From the NCBI RefSeq assembly GCF_019703515.2, contig NC_059382.1:16471001-16535000 (forward strand): a DNA stretch of 64,000 nucleotides. The letters are read 5' to 3'. The notes under the pieces were generated by a model. That model did no database searches and was not told the DNA's origin. It was given only the letters and a program-made list of their open reading frames with translations. Made by a program: the position numbers and the translations under genes. Positions 13,076 to 23,827 of this stretch are shown here, in pieces; position 1 is the stretch's first letter; the number at the start of each line of letters is the position of its first letter. The stretch comes from Myxocyprinus asiaticus. Taxonomy: Eukaryota; Chordata; Actinopteri; Cypriniformes; Catostomidae.

Positions 13076-13403
13076 TATTTTAATATTTGGAAAAATTGCA
13101 CATATTTAACATAAAGTATGCATTTTGACTATTTAGATTAAGTACTTGCAGTATGTTCAGTATTTGACATTAAAGTAATTAAACATTATTTTTAGGGGGC
13201 AATTACTGTCATTACAGTGTCATTTCTGACACTGATGTGCATACTTTATGTATGTATACATACAAATACTAATGATATCACGCTTCATTTTTATGCAGAT
13301 GTTCCAGGGAAGTGTTTGACTTCAGAGAGGACAAAGGGTTAAACTGTGACATATGATACAACATGTTATCAGTCTGGTGTTTTCAAATGCAGTGCAGTGA
13401 AAC

Positions 13404-13510
13404 TGAGTTCGAAATGGCATACTACCCATACTTTCATTACTACTTCTTCCATATCTGTCTAAAGCAGAAATAGTATGAGTAGTATGGTAGTATGCTATTC
13501 CGAACTCGGC
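13404..13510. repeat. Short hairpin MITE
   Basis: 'gagttcgaaatggcatacta' opens the stretch and 'tagtatgctattccgaactc' closes it, forming a hairpin of about 107 bp with repeated 'agtatg' units in the stem. It is non-coding. Confidence 0.7.
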
Positions 13511-15736
13511 CACTGTTTCATCCCTTAATGGTCACACCTGATTCATCACAAGCATCTTGATTAGTGCAGTGTATCAATCAGGTATGATAATTCAGGACTA
13601 AAAGAGAAGCGCACAAATAGTCTGGTAGACCAGATTTAGTAGAGCATGAGAATGCAAATCACTGGTGAGAACAGCCGTTAACATGCAATTCACGAGTTCA
13701 CATGTTCATATAATCCTTGATTTAGATGAAGGTAAACAAAGTCGGCTTGCTGTCTCTGATGGAGGATTTGAGCATGAGAATCGACACAGATTCCCTCCAC
13801 AGACTACAAAATTACATTTATTTAATAGAAAACTTAACATTTATTATATGTTAGAATGAATTGAAACCAAGAATGTAATCAAATATTCAAAAGGGATGTT
13901 TCTACTAAATATCTATGGTGGTTACAGCCCTGATAGGAAAAAAGGTGGGTTTTGGGTAATGAGATGATGCTGGAAGAATTGTCACAGAAGTGAATTAAGC
14001 AGCCATTTACAGACACTAGCCTAATTAATTAGATTAGATGAACATGCTTCACCCAAACTTTAATTTAGAACTCCATTAAGCCGTTAGTACGTATCAGTGT
14101 TTAGTCATAACAGATTCAGAGGAGTATAGTTTAGTTGTTAGTAGCAGTTTAGTGTTTGGTTGTTAGTATTGAGAGCACCAGCACGTACAGAACATTTAGT
14201 AAATTGTTGAAGCATAACTTATTATGAGTTATTAAGAAACAAGCAGGCACTTTGAAGTTGAAGCATTTAGAAGAAAACAGCATTGCATGGGATTAGATTT
14301 GTGTCCAAAGTACTGAATGTAACATTTCAAATATTAGCTAAACAAAAATATAAATTGAGAGAGAATAAAATACTTATAATACTAATAATAATAATATTTT
14401 TTTTTGCAATTTATACAAAAACTTTGGAAGTATAAATGAAAACTCTAAAAGCATGGCAATCTTTAACAATAAATGGTGTTTAGGTTTGACTTTTGTGTTG
14501 TTCTTTTTTTTTCTTTGCTTGCTTTAAAGTGTTGTTATTACTTCTCAGTTTATTATTATTAAGCCAGTTCTCAATTCTTCTGATACAAATCCAATCCAAA
14601 AGCTTTGAAGCTACATACTGCAGTAAGTGGTTAAATGTGTGCATATTAGTAGTTAGTATAAACATACAGATTGTAGTCAACCAGAACAGACCTAATACCG
14701 TCGCAGTTCCTGGGGGATTTATCATTAGCAGCTCCACTAAGGGATGCTATAATCATAGAAATTCAATAGGCAAGAGCTGAGCACCTTAAAGCATTTTTCG
14801 CAATGTTACGACCATTCGGCTGGTGGCAGTAATGCAAGTTAATCTTGTTTTGCCAACCTGCTAAAATAGAAGAAGATGATGAAGAAGAAGAAGAAGAAGA
14901 AGAAGAAGAAGAAGAAGAAACAGAAAAAGAACAAACACAAGAACACCACCAAAACAGTGACTTGCTGGTTAGATGTTGCATGGAGATGCATGTTAAACAC
15001 AAATGTAAAGAACATTTACATTTCATTACGCTTATGAGCGGGGTTTCAATTGAACCACTCTATGTTAGTCTACCACTACCGACTAGTCAGGACAATTATA
15101 ACAATGGTTAATGCAGTTAATTTTATGCATTGTTGTTGTTGTTTTCAGTTGGGCTAACAAATCAAATTATGAATGTTCACAATGTATTTTCATTTTGACT
15201 TTCAGGAAGATTGTATGATTAACTATTATCTAGGAAGAATCCATTTCCATTTATTGAACAAGGCTGATATTCTAGCATTTTCTTCTATATTCCAGTGGTA
15301 AATTCTAGCTAAGCTATATATTTAATGCTGCCATTAATGTTGCATTGTTAGGTCTCCTACACATAAAAATGTAAAAAATACAATACAAATAATAATATTA
15401 ACAATGTTAATCATAATAACTCTAACTTTTTACACACTAAACTATGGTGCAAAAAGTGTCCCTTTGCACATCCTGGCAGCGATGTTGTGAACAAGTTTAA
15501 CATGTAATTTGTGTGTTTTTACTGCCACGTTAGTAAGGATCATTCTTGTTGACTACCTACTGTATATTAGTAGTTAGTAGAGAATCTCATCACACTAGAT
15601 ATCAACACAATATCAAGCCATGTGGCATTTAATTTAAAAAAAGATCAGTCAAGCACCCTTTTCATGCAAAACTTTTCACAAAAATATGTTTTTAATTATG
15701 AAACAATAGATATACTGTTCAGAATTTAAACAAAAA
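13511..15736. other. No supported gene; GAA microsatellite at 14881-14920
   Basis: The poly-glutamate ORF across 14845-15111 and the poly-serine ORF on the other strand are both products of a (GAA)n microsatellite. The rest is AT-rich DNA with 'ttagtagttagta' low-complexity words near 14100-14160 and 15560. No gene was recognised. Confidence 0.6.
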
Positions 15737-16000
15737 CTATTTGGACACTTTCTGGTTGTCAAACGCTAGTGGAACATATCCATAATGAGATGAACTATAC
15801 ATGTGGTTACACTTCAGGGGAACTGACTTTATACATTCACCAAAATGACCTTGAGACAAGTTGTTTAAAAGTTATGAGCAAAGGTCTAGCATCATTTGCA
15901 TGCAGATGCCACTTTATTTAATCATTTGTATGTAATGCGATGGAATTCAAGCATTTTGAAGTGAGGCTTAAGTGTCCAAATACTTTCTGGGGCCATTGTA
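15737..16000. repeat. Non-autonomous element with 'tatttggacactt' ends
   Basis: The left side carries 'aactatttggacactttctg' and the right side 'aagtgtccaaatactttctg' followed by 'gggccattgta'. The block 'aagtgtccaaata' plus 'ttctggggycac/cat' recurs at 52149-52187. The ending in GTA and the Tc1-like look of the end suggest a non-autonomous Tc1/mariner derivative, but this is inference. Confidence 0.5.
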
Positions 16001-16585
16001 TATACTGTACAGTATATGCCACTGTAATAGGTTTCATCAGGTGAGAGAGTGGCTGGGGGTTGAGAATTGGCAGAGCAAAGAGAATGTGCAGCAAAGAGCA
16101 GACAGCAGGTATATATAAAGAGATTCCAGTGTGTTTGAGGTGAGTACTGAGATAGTAGGTGACAGCCTCTCACCGCCTGCCATACTTAGACCAGTCTTTC
16201 TCCCTGTAGCCTGCAGTGCTGGACAGGTGGCGAGTGTATAAACACTCACACACACTGCACACACAGCACTCACAAACAGACTGGGAAAGTGCAATCACCA
16301 CACAAAGCTGAAATCCCCATTTAAAGTTGTCTCGGCAACATACTCACACACACAAAAAAGTCAACCACAAATAAGCAAAACAAAGACATTTTTGGTGCTT
16401 GCATTTGATTAATCCCTTGGCTGTAAAGCTAGATGTGCAACTAAATTTTTTAGCCATGTGGTGTTTTGACATGCTACATCACTGCTCATTATAAACAATA
16501 TCTTGTTACGGTAAAAGCTACTCTGTTTTGAAAAAAGTAAGTTAGTAGTGTTGCTGCTTTTAGTTAGTTATAGTACAATGCCAAT
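16001..16585. other. No supported gene
   Basis: A CA-rich low-complexity tract lies near 16240-16350. Two overlapping minus-strand ORFs (15922-16173 and 16037-16294) show no recognisable motif. Confidence 0.5.
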
Positions 16586-16800
16586 GTCATGGTTACTTGT
16601 GTAACCTCCGTTCCCTGATGGAGGGAACGGGACGTTGTGTCGATGTAGTGACACTAGGGGTCACTCTTGGGAGCCCGAGACACCTCTGGTCTTTGATAAA
16701 AGGCCAGTGAAAATTGGCAAGTGGTATTTGCATGCCACTCCCCCGAACATACGGGTATAAAAGGAGCTGGTATGCAACCACTCATTCAGGTTTTATGCTG
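16586..16800. repeat. DIRS inverted terminal repeat, left
   Basis: Complementary to about 20215-20431. It contains 'cgggtataaaagg' near 16752, a TATA-like word present in both ends, so either could carry a promoter. The outer tip reads 'gtcatggttacttgtgtaac', and its complement occurs again in the internal complementary region at about 16890-16911. Confidence 0.85.
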
Positions 16801-16857
16801 AGGAGCCGATATAAGGTCCAGCCATTTCAGCAGGTAGTTCAGCATTGTGGCAGGAGG

Positions 16858-16976
16858 GACACAACGTCTCGTTCCCTCCATCAGGGAACGGAGGTTACAC
16901 AAGTAACCATGACGTTCCCTATCTGTCACTCACTCTACGTTGTGTCGATGTAGTGACACTAGGGGTCCCTATACAA
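16858..16976. repeat. DIRS internal complementary region
   Basis: The first part is the reverse complement of the left tip ('gttacacaagtaaccatgac'). The next part matches the complement of the right tip ('gttccctatctgtcactcac' then 'tgtcgatgtagtgacactag'). This end-joining sequence near the 3' end of the coding strand is a hallmark of DIRS1-like elements. Confidence 0.8.
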
Positions 16977-17736
16977 AATGCCACAATTGGCTGAACTGTG
17001 TTACATGAACTGGCGGTGTGTGGTGGGCAGACTACTATGTGCCTCATCGCCAGCACACCAGGTCGACATGTAACCTCCCCCAACATAGTTATGAGTGTCG
17101 AACGGCCCTTTTTGACAAAGACAAGATAGAGACAAGCTTAACCCAGTCGTGGCCTCTTTTCCCCTTCTCTTTTTTCCACTCCCTAAAAAAGAAGGGGGAT
17201 TATCTGACTGGACCGCCAGGTCTAGTCGGGGGTGTCCCTCCCAAGGGGAAGACACTGCGGAGACCACACCTCGCCCAAAGAGAAGGGGGGATATTTAAGT
17301 GGAAAAATACGTTACATGGTCTTTCCAACCATGTGGAGTGTCTTCAAGGTAGAGCCTACCCAACGGGGGAGGAGTTACTATAAACATGGAGACTGGGGCA
17401 GAGGGGTTCTGCCCAAGGAAGATGCAGTTTGCCAACAGGGAAACGAAATAGCAGAAGATATATATCACATGGGGTTAGCCTTACAGGGAACCGCCACATG
17501 CGGAGCACCTACCCCAGAACAGGACTCTTAGTTAGCACGTGTACTAGGCCGGCAGCGAATCTTTCCAAAAACTCGACTGCCACAGGGCTCGGAGGAAGTC
17601 AACCATGAAACAAACTTGTGAACACTACTGGGAATTAACGGCGCACATCTTCAGCACAAAAGGAGGTGGAAGGCGCTATGTGCAAGCGATACACCCGGCC
17701 GGCTATCCTGGGCTTATCCGCTTGTGTTGCGTGCCA
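16977..17736 (-). other. DIRS 3' non-coding segment
   Basis: This segment lies between the recombinase remnant and the internal complementary region. Plus-strand ORFs at 17018-17383, 17232-17531 and 17605-17829 run antisense to the element, carry no motif and are not considered genes. Confidence 0.6.
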
Positions 17737-17937
17737 CTACCTGGGAGAAACCGGTTCCACCCAGAGGTTGTAGAATCTTGCAAAGGTGTTGGGTGTTGCC
17801 CAGCCCGCTGCTCTGCAAATGTCTGTTAGAGAGGCACCCCTGGCCAGAACCCAGGAAGCCGCTACACCCCTGGTAGAATGGGCTCGTAGCCCTACCGGTG
17901 GCGGCATGTCTTGGGCGTGATATGCCATAGTTATGGC
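17737..17937 (-). pseudogene. DIRS tyrosine recombinase, C-terminal remnant
   Basis: A 63-residue reading frame from 17928 carries the end of a tyrosine recombinase catalytic domain. The HxxR box is 'AHSTRG' (residues 16-21, His17 and Arg20) and the nucleophile is in 'FARFYNL' (Tyr53). In intact DIRS elements this enzyme inserts the circular DNA copy into the genome by strand exchange. The N-terminal part of the domain, including the first catalytic Arg, is missing, and the frame differs from the RNase H frame just upstream, so a deletion and frameshift lie at about 17938. The remnant cannot be an active enzyme. Confidence 0.85.
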
Positions 17938-17938
17938 G

Positions 17939-19343
17939 TCAATGAGCCAGTGGGCGATCCTCTGCTTGTGTAGGCCAAGGGGCCAGCTGTGTCCATCCGA
18001 ATCGACTCCAAATCAGCTGTACCACCTGAGGATGGAGTCTCCACTCTCCCCTTAGGGTAACCTGCTGTGACAGCGTGTCTGCTGTAGTGTTGAGGTTGCC
18101 TGGGATGTGAGTGGCTCGCAGCGACTTTAAGTGCTGCTGACTCCAGAGGAGGAGACGGCGGGCGAGTTGTGACATACAACGAGAGCGCAGACCACCTTGG
18201 CATTTGATATATGCTACCGTTGCCGTGTTGTCTGTCCGAACTAACACGTGCTTGCCCTGGATCAATGGCTGGAACCTCCGCAGGGCAAGCAGAATTGCCA
18301 AAAACTCGAGGCAGTTGATGTGCCAATGCAGTCGCGGACCCATCCAGAAGCTGGTGGCTGCGTGCCCATTGCAAACAGCGCCCCGGCCCATTTTGGAGGC
18401 ATCTGTTGTGACCATGACGCGCCTGGAGACCAGTTCTAGAGGAACACCTGCCCGTAGAAACGAGAGGTCGGTCCAAGGGCTGAAAAGACGGTGACAGACC
18501 GGCGTGATGACCACGCGATGTGTCCCGTGGCGCCATGCCCATCTCGGGACACGAGTCTGGAGCCAGTACTGAAGCGGCCTCATATGCATCAACCCGAGTG
18601 GGGTGGCCACTGCCGAGGATGCCATATGCCCCAGGAGCCTCTGAAAAAGTTTCAGTGGAACCGCTGTTTTCTGTTTGAACGCCATCAAACAGGCCAGCAC
18701 CAACTGGGCGCACTCGTTCGTAAGGCGCGTCATCAAGGAGACTGAGTCCAACTTCAATCCGAGAAAAGAGATGCTCTGAACTGGGAGGAGCTTGCTCTTT
18801 TCCCAGTTGACCCGAAGCCCTAGTCGGCTGAGGTGTGAGAGCACCAGGTCCCTGTGTGCGCACAACATGTTTCGAGAGTGACCTAGGATTAGCCAGTCGT
18901 CGAGATAGTTGAGAATGCGAATGCCCACCTCCCTGAACGGGGCAAGGGCAGCCTCTGCGACCTTCGTGAAGACGCGAGGAGACAGGGACAGGCCAAAAGG
19001 GACATGCCTGACCCTCGAAAGCAAACCGCAAGAAGGGTCTGTGTCGAGGAAGGATCGAGACGTGGAAGTATGCATCCTTCAGGTCTACTGCCGCGAACCA
19101 ATCTTGATGCCGGACGCTCACCAGAATGCGTTTTTGTGTCAGCATCTTGAACAGGAGTCTGTGTAAGGCCCAGTTCAGTACTCGCAGGTCCAAGATTGGC
19201 CGCAACCCACCACCTTTTTTCGGTACGATGAAGTAGGGGCTGTAAAACCCCTTCTTCATCTCGGCTGGTGGGACAGGTTCTATCACGCCTTTCCATAGGA
19301 TTTTCCGGGGGAATCGCCGTATAGCCCCTGGCCACCATGCCAT
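17939..19343 (-). pseudogene. DIRS reverse transcriptase / RNase H, frameshifted
   Basis: The gene reads right to left in two frames. The first frame (from 19343) holds the fingers and palm start: 'YSPYFIVPKKGGGLRPILDL' near residues 34-53 and motif A 'AAVDLKDAYFH' with its catalytic Asp near 87. The second frame (overlapping from 19075) takes over at about 19010 with 'VPFGLSLSPRVF' and the catalytic box 'YLDDW' (residues 57-61, about 18893-18907). RNase H follows: Asp in 'TTDAS' (225), Glu in 'CLEF' (257), Asp in 'RTDNTA' (282) and a last Asp in 'ADTLSQ' (333). A deletion of about 14 bases between the frames breaks the protein. The order RT, RNase H, tyrosine recombinase, with no DDE integrase or protease, defines the DIRS group. 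The copy is inactive but retains every listed catalytic residue. Confidence 0.9.
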
Positions 19344-19935
19344 CGAGGGTAGTGAGAGTGGGGGAACTGCGGAATCGGGGCTGGGCAGTGAAAGGTGCCT
19401 CCCATGATTTCGTCAGCTCCTCGTGCACTTCCAGGAAGAATGGCACTGGAGCGGGGCGTGGCTGCTTTGAGCGGCGCCGTGAGCCCAGGAACCAATCATC
19501 AAGCCGTGAGAGTTCAGGGGAGAGCGGAGGGTTCCACTCTAACCCGACGCTCGCGGCCGCCCGGGAAAGCATGTCCATCATTTCGGCATCAGCCTGTGAC
19601 TGGGCAATCGTCCCCGAAGGGGGAAGCCCAGCTGAGGCTTCTGCGTCTGACTGGACAGGCCCACTCTCCGATGCTGCGCTCGAGAGCTCATCATCTTCAC
19701 GGGCTCCGAACAAGAAGCAAGACTCGCCATGAGACGAGCCGGCGAACTCATCCGGAAGCCCGATTGGGGCAGACGAGCATGCTGGAGAATGGGAGGTCCG
19801 CGGGGGGATACCCGGCGGAGACGATCCCATTAGGGTCCCCAAATCGCCCCCAGTGCTAGCTGCGCTGGCCTCATACCCGTAGGTAGAAGGACCGAGGCGG
19901 GGAGCTGCTGGGGTGGCTTGCTTTCTTAGCGATCA
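19310..19935 (-). pseudogene. DIRS Gag-like protein remnant
   Basis: A minus-strand frame open from 19842 reads an acidic and Ser/Pro-rich leader, then 'MDMLSRAAASVGLEWNPPLS' near residues 87-106, followed by a basic patch and 'SSPTLTTLDGMVARGYTAIP' near 157-176. This is the layout I associate with the first ORF (Gag-like, nucleic-acid binding) of fish DIRS elements. A likely ATG at 19935 is out of frame with the rest, so a small indel probably lies near 19915. After about residue 178 the frame reads antisense-frame sequence of the RT gene, meaning the Gag C-terminus and RT N-terminus were removed by a deletion near 19310-19330. Confidence 0.65.
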
Positions 19936-20214
19936 TTACCATCCGAAGTTGAGATATAACGACCGCAACCAGGAATAACACACAATCAGAAAGGCATCTT
20001 TAAAAAGACGCGTCTTTAAAAAGGCGTTCCGTGTATGCCACTCTTTTAGAGAAATGTATACTCTTTTAGAGGAAAAAAAGCTCTTTCAGAAAATATACTC
20101 TCTTGTTTTCTGCCGAAGCGCCCAGGGGATTTCTCTGCAGTGCACCAGTGCAGAAGAGGGAGAAGCCGCTGAAATGCGCCGTCAGATCCAGCAGAGGTGA
20201 ATGAACAGTAGAAT

Positions 20215-20431
20215 TCAGCTCAATGAGCATGACCGTTCGGCACCGAAGAGAAAATCTGAATGAGTGGTGCATACCAGCTCCTTTTATACCCGTATGTCCA
20301 GGGGAGTGGCATGCAAATACCACTCGCCAATTTTCACTGGCCTTTTATCAAAGACCAGAGGTGTCTCGGGCTCCCAAGAGTGACCCCTAGTGTCACTACA
20401 TCGACACAACATCGAGTGAGTGACAGGGAAC
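20215..20431. repeat. DIRS inverted terminal repeat, right
   Basis: Reverse complement of the left end. It ends 'gagtgagtgacagggaac', and the neighbouring 'accagggaac' repeats the last few bases. It includes the TATA-like 'ccttttatacccgtatg' (complement strand) upstream of the Gag-like frame, which would suit a promoter. Confidence 0.8.
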
Positions 20432-21283
20432 ACCAGGGAACACTGCTGTACACACACCACGCACAAAAATGTTCTGCCGTTTTCATCCATTATTGCATAC
20501 GACTGATATGTATGCACTCACCTCCTGCGTAAATGGCTGTTGTCAAAGCAGCCAGGCTTATTTAATGTAAGTTGGACTTACTGCAAGATCACACAAGTCA
20601 GCTGCAGAGGCACTTTATGGGGAAAAGGTGGTAGAAAGATTGAAAACACATTCAGGCTTGACTTGGACATGATTGCTGTGGACAGCAGTCTCTTTGATGC
20701 CAGGAAAGCAAAGGTTAATCTGAGACATTCTCACCCCCTGTTTTTCCCTCCTCTCTCTCTTCCTCCATCCCTCTCTTTCTCATACTGCTGAGCCATGCAT
20801 CTTGCTTTCATAACACACTGGACGTTCACTTAATAAAGCCTAGCCTTTTTCTCATGGGTGAGAGCCTTCATTATTCCAGTGATGTATAAGGAATAATGAT
20901 AGACCTCTTCAAATGGGCATTTCAGAGTGAAGCAGATTCCAAAAGCAAATTATAGTTAAAAAGAAATTCCACTTTCAAAAAAGAGGCTATTAAGCAGAAT
21001 ACACCATACAGAGCATGGTTTGTGACTGTACCGAAAAAAAGGAAGGGTTAAGTTTGACATCTGTGGGCTGCAGCGGGGCCACAGGTGCAGGGTTGTTTTA
21101 ATGAGATGGAGGAAGCTGTGTGGACTGAAGATCTCGCATTTGTTGCCATTTCACACTGATCAGTCATTTAGTGGCCATTACGCAAGTGCCACTCACCTCC
21201 CACCATCCTACTTGCCATTGATAATTTCTCTTTGATGAAACATACACATTGGCAGCTGCCTGAGATATTGGGCCTTTACTAGG
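20432..21283. other. No supported gene
   Basis: Mixed DNA with a CT-rich patch near 20745-20785. No recognisable feature. Confidence 0.5.
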
Positions 21284-22018
21284 GATGTGCAAACTTACAT
21301 ATTTTCAGAATCAACTAGTTGATGGGTTACCTAAACAACTAGTCAGCTAATCAGTCATAAGAAATTCCTGTATAATTAGGCTGGTTTCAGATTCACCTGA
21401 TCAGTGGTGGATTTAGGCATGGACGACATGGGCAGTTGCCCAGGGCGGCATCTTGCAGGGGGGCGGCACGAGGCACCCGCACACATACCCCCCGTCAACA
21501 ACTTTGGGGGCGTGTTGAAGCCGGTTTCACCCAGGGCGCCATACAAGCTAGAACCGCTACTGCACCTGATGCTGCTCAGACTTGTTTCTTTGGGGGGCCT
21601 TTATATAAGATGCATTCTTGCATTCAGAAACAGCTAGAAAAAGCACAACAGAATGGAACATAAAGTAAGTGTCTCGACACCTTTTAAAAGTGCAACTCTT
21701 AAATATGCAACTCTTGTAGTGGGAAGCTCAAAAAACAGCACAAGATGTGGTGCAACAGCCAAAGACATTGATCTGAATGTGTATAGGCAGTACTTTAAAG
21801 GGGATGTATGAAAAGACGCAACTTTTCCAAGAAGGTTTTACCATGCAAACTGTTTAACAGCTAAAGCACACATAGTAAGCACGCTAGTAAAAACACCAGG
21901 GCTAAAAATATAAAACCTAAAAAAATATCAATTAAAAAAAATATCTAGATAAACTAGTCGATATCATTAATTGACTAGTTGGTTGTTGGACAGCTAGTAA
22001 TTTTGATAACCATAACAA
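21284..22018. repeat. Diverged DNA-element remnant with 'ctagggatgtgc' end
   Basis: The left side reads 'ctagggatgtgcaaac' followed by 'caactagttgatgggtt'. The right side carries the related 'gactagttggttgttggaca'. The inverted 'actagtt' theme on both sides suggests one element of about 575 bp, interrupted by the hAT MITE at 21402-21562. Boundaries are uncertain. Confidence 0.4.
21402..21562. mobile_element. hAT-type MITE, 161 bp, with perfect 8-bp duplication
   Basis: The element starts 'cagtggtggatttaggcatg' and ends 'agctagaaccgctactg'. It is flanked on both sides by the identical 8-bp word 'cacctgat' (21394-21401 and 21563-21570). An 8-bp target duplication together with CAGTGG-type ends is diagnostic of the hAT superfamily. 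The interior is GC-rich ('cagggcggcatcttgcaggg') and has no transposase, so it moved with a helper enzyme. Confidence 0.88.
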
Positions 22019-22690
22019 CTAGGGTTGTCCTGATATAATCATACTGTATATTATTAATATACAGTATATCGCAATAATTTTTCTACTGATATTGTTTAGT
22101 TACTCTAGATTCCTGTACTGATATTTTTTTTATCTATTTGTTTATTCATGTCATGTCCTAAAGTTCAATAATGAAGAAGAAGGTCATATAAAAATACACA
22201 GCAAACACAGAATGTTCCCCTAATATTAACGTATGGTTCCCAGTTGGTAATTTTTTGGGGAACCATTTCCTAACATTCTAGGAACATTCTTTTGAGGTTT
22301 TATTTTTGTAACCCTAAATTAACATTCTCAGAGTGTTGGAGGTATTCTTGTGTGACAATCAAATAAAAACCTTCTCTAATGTTTTTTTGTTGTTGTTTGT
22401 TTGTTTGTTTGTTTATTTTTATATTACAATAAACTAACCTTCCCAGAATGTTGCAGGAACGTTTTTGACAACCTAATAAGAACTTATAAAGAACCTTCTC
22501 TAAGGTTTTTTTTTTTTTTTTTTAGCAACCTATAAACACAAACTCAGTGTGGTCAGAACCAGCAGATTCACTCAGACACACTGAGGGTCTCTTTCAATTG
22601 CAATATTATTATGATATAGTGAAGTATAGCAATATATAGTATCGTTACATATGTATCGCAATACGTATCATATCGTGAGGTGAGGTGCTA
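22019..22690. repeat. Composite of two diverged repeats
   Basis: The outer part opens 'ctagggttgtcctgatataa' and closes with 'tatcgcaatacgtatcatat' and 'cgtgaggtgaggtg' direct repeats. The middle, about 22195-22550, is a different repeat built from 'gttcccagttggtaattttt', 'ggaaccatttcctaacattc' and 'gaacattctttt' words. Both look like old non-coding elements, and their boundaries are approximate. Confidence 0.4.
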
Positions 22691-23825
22691 TCGTATCGTG
22701 AGGTGAGGTGAGTTGGATGACTGGTGTTATATAAAGAGGAAGGAGTGAGAGACGTGGGCTGCTGTAATTCATGCTGTCGCAGCACATTGTCGGTCACAGT
22801 TTAAATGTATTCACCCCTTGCACCCTAAATCGCTTGAGTCGGCTTTGCTGACCCCGTGTGCCTGAACGTGGAGAGAGTAATTACTGTTGTCTAAGTGGTA
22901 ATGGAAAATATGTGTCACACTTTTCACATAAACTCGCATGCACTGAATCGCTCGGCTGCAATCAGGAAACTGTAATCAGTTTGGATTTGTCATTACATAC
23001 ACAGTGCACTTCAGTAGCACCTGCTGTGCACCTGTGATATGGTTGACAGCAGTGTCCTTAAAAACAGCAATGTTCTGGTTCTTAGCTCTGTTTGCCTTGT
23101 TTTATTCCCTCAGCGAGCAGATTGTGCCACCATCCAATCATGTCCCCCCAGCTTTCCTTGCACGCAGCCGAGTGACAAGCGCAGGCTCTGTAGCGGGCTT
23201 CAAAGTACTAGCAAAAACTGCACGTAAGTTTTTCTCCTGTTTGAAATGCTTCCTGCTTGGCATGGCCAGCGTGCTTAGGTTGCAAAACAAATTGACTGAG
23301 CCCTGGACTTGTTGCATCATACATACCTGTGTGTGTAGACGAATTTATCTATTCTGCCTGTGAATGCAGATAACACAGATTCACAGGCCTGTAACGCAGC
23401 GGCTGCTAACTGTTCTTGTCTCGTGTTTGTTTCACATCTAATTAGTTATAAAATGTCAGTACATCCCTAACCTGTGGAGCCTCAGATCTCTGGCCAATTA
23501 TCATAAGTAATTACAAGTGCACGGATGCTTTGACTATTGAACTCACAAAACAATCCGAACTCATTTACTGTGGCATTGTTACATGATCGGTGACAGCATC
23601 AACATAACAAGTAGCGTTGTCCTCGACACACTTACTCTTAAGGAATGCTACATTATTGTTCTACTCTAATAAAGTAACAAATTACATTACCTTGTTACAT
23701 AGTTAGTATGCAACGACTATATCCTTCTATAGACATTTGCCACTTGCTGATTGTAACAGGATCTATCTAGTTTTGTTCCATCCTATTGTGCTTGTAGTGT
23801 AGACACAATGTTACACTTTTAGGTC
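22691..23825. other. No supported gene
   Basis: ORFs at 23004-23363 (plus) and 23138-23320 (minus) overlap antisense and show no motif. The last 200 bp carry 'gtaac / attac' words typical of degraded DNA elements. Confidence 0.45.
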
Positions 23826-23827
23826 TA

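Larger units (their letters stand above)
16586..20431 (-). mobile_element. DIRS-type retrotransposon, internally deleted copy
   Basis: The ends are inverted repeats: 16586-16800 matches the reverse complement of about 20215-20431, sharing 'tgtcgatgtagtgacactag', 'ctttgataaaaggccagtga' and 'gtataaaaggagctggta'. A third stretch, 16858-16976, joins the complement of the left tip to the tip of the right end ('acaagtaaccatgacgttcc'). This is the internal complementary region expected of DIRS elements, which use it to form a circle. Inside, on the minus strand, lie Gag, RT/RNase H and tyrosine-recombinase remnants. At 3.85 kb the copy is shorter than I would expect for a complete DIRS element. No target duplication is visible, as expected for tyrosine-recombinase insertion. 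Confidence 0.9.

Noticed and set aside
14845..15111. Acidic Glu-rich protein
   Set aside because: The glutamate run is a direct translation of a (GAA)n microsatellite.
17018..19859. Several plus-strand ORFs of 60-154 codons across this region
   Set aside because: They run antisense to the DIRS Gag, RT and recombinase remnants, which carry real catalytic motifs on the minus strand.
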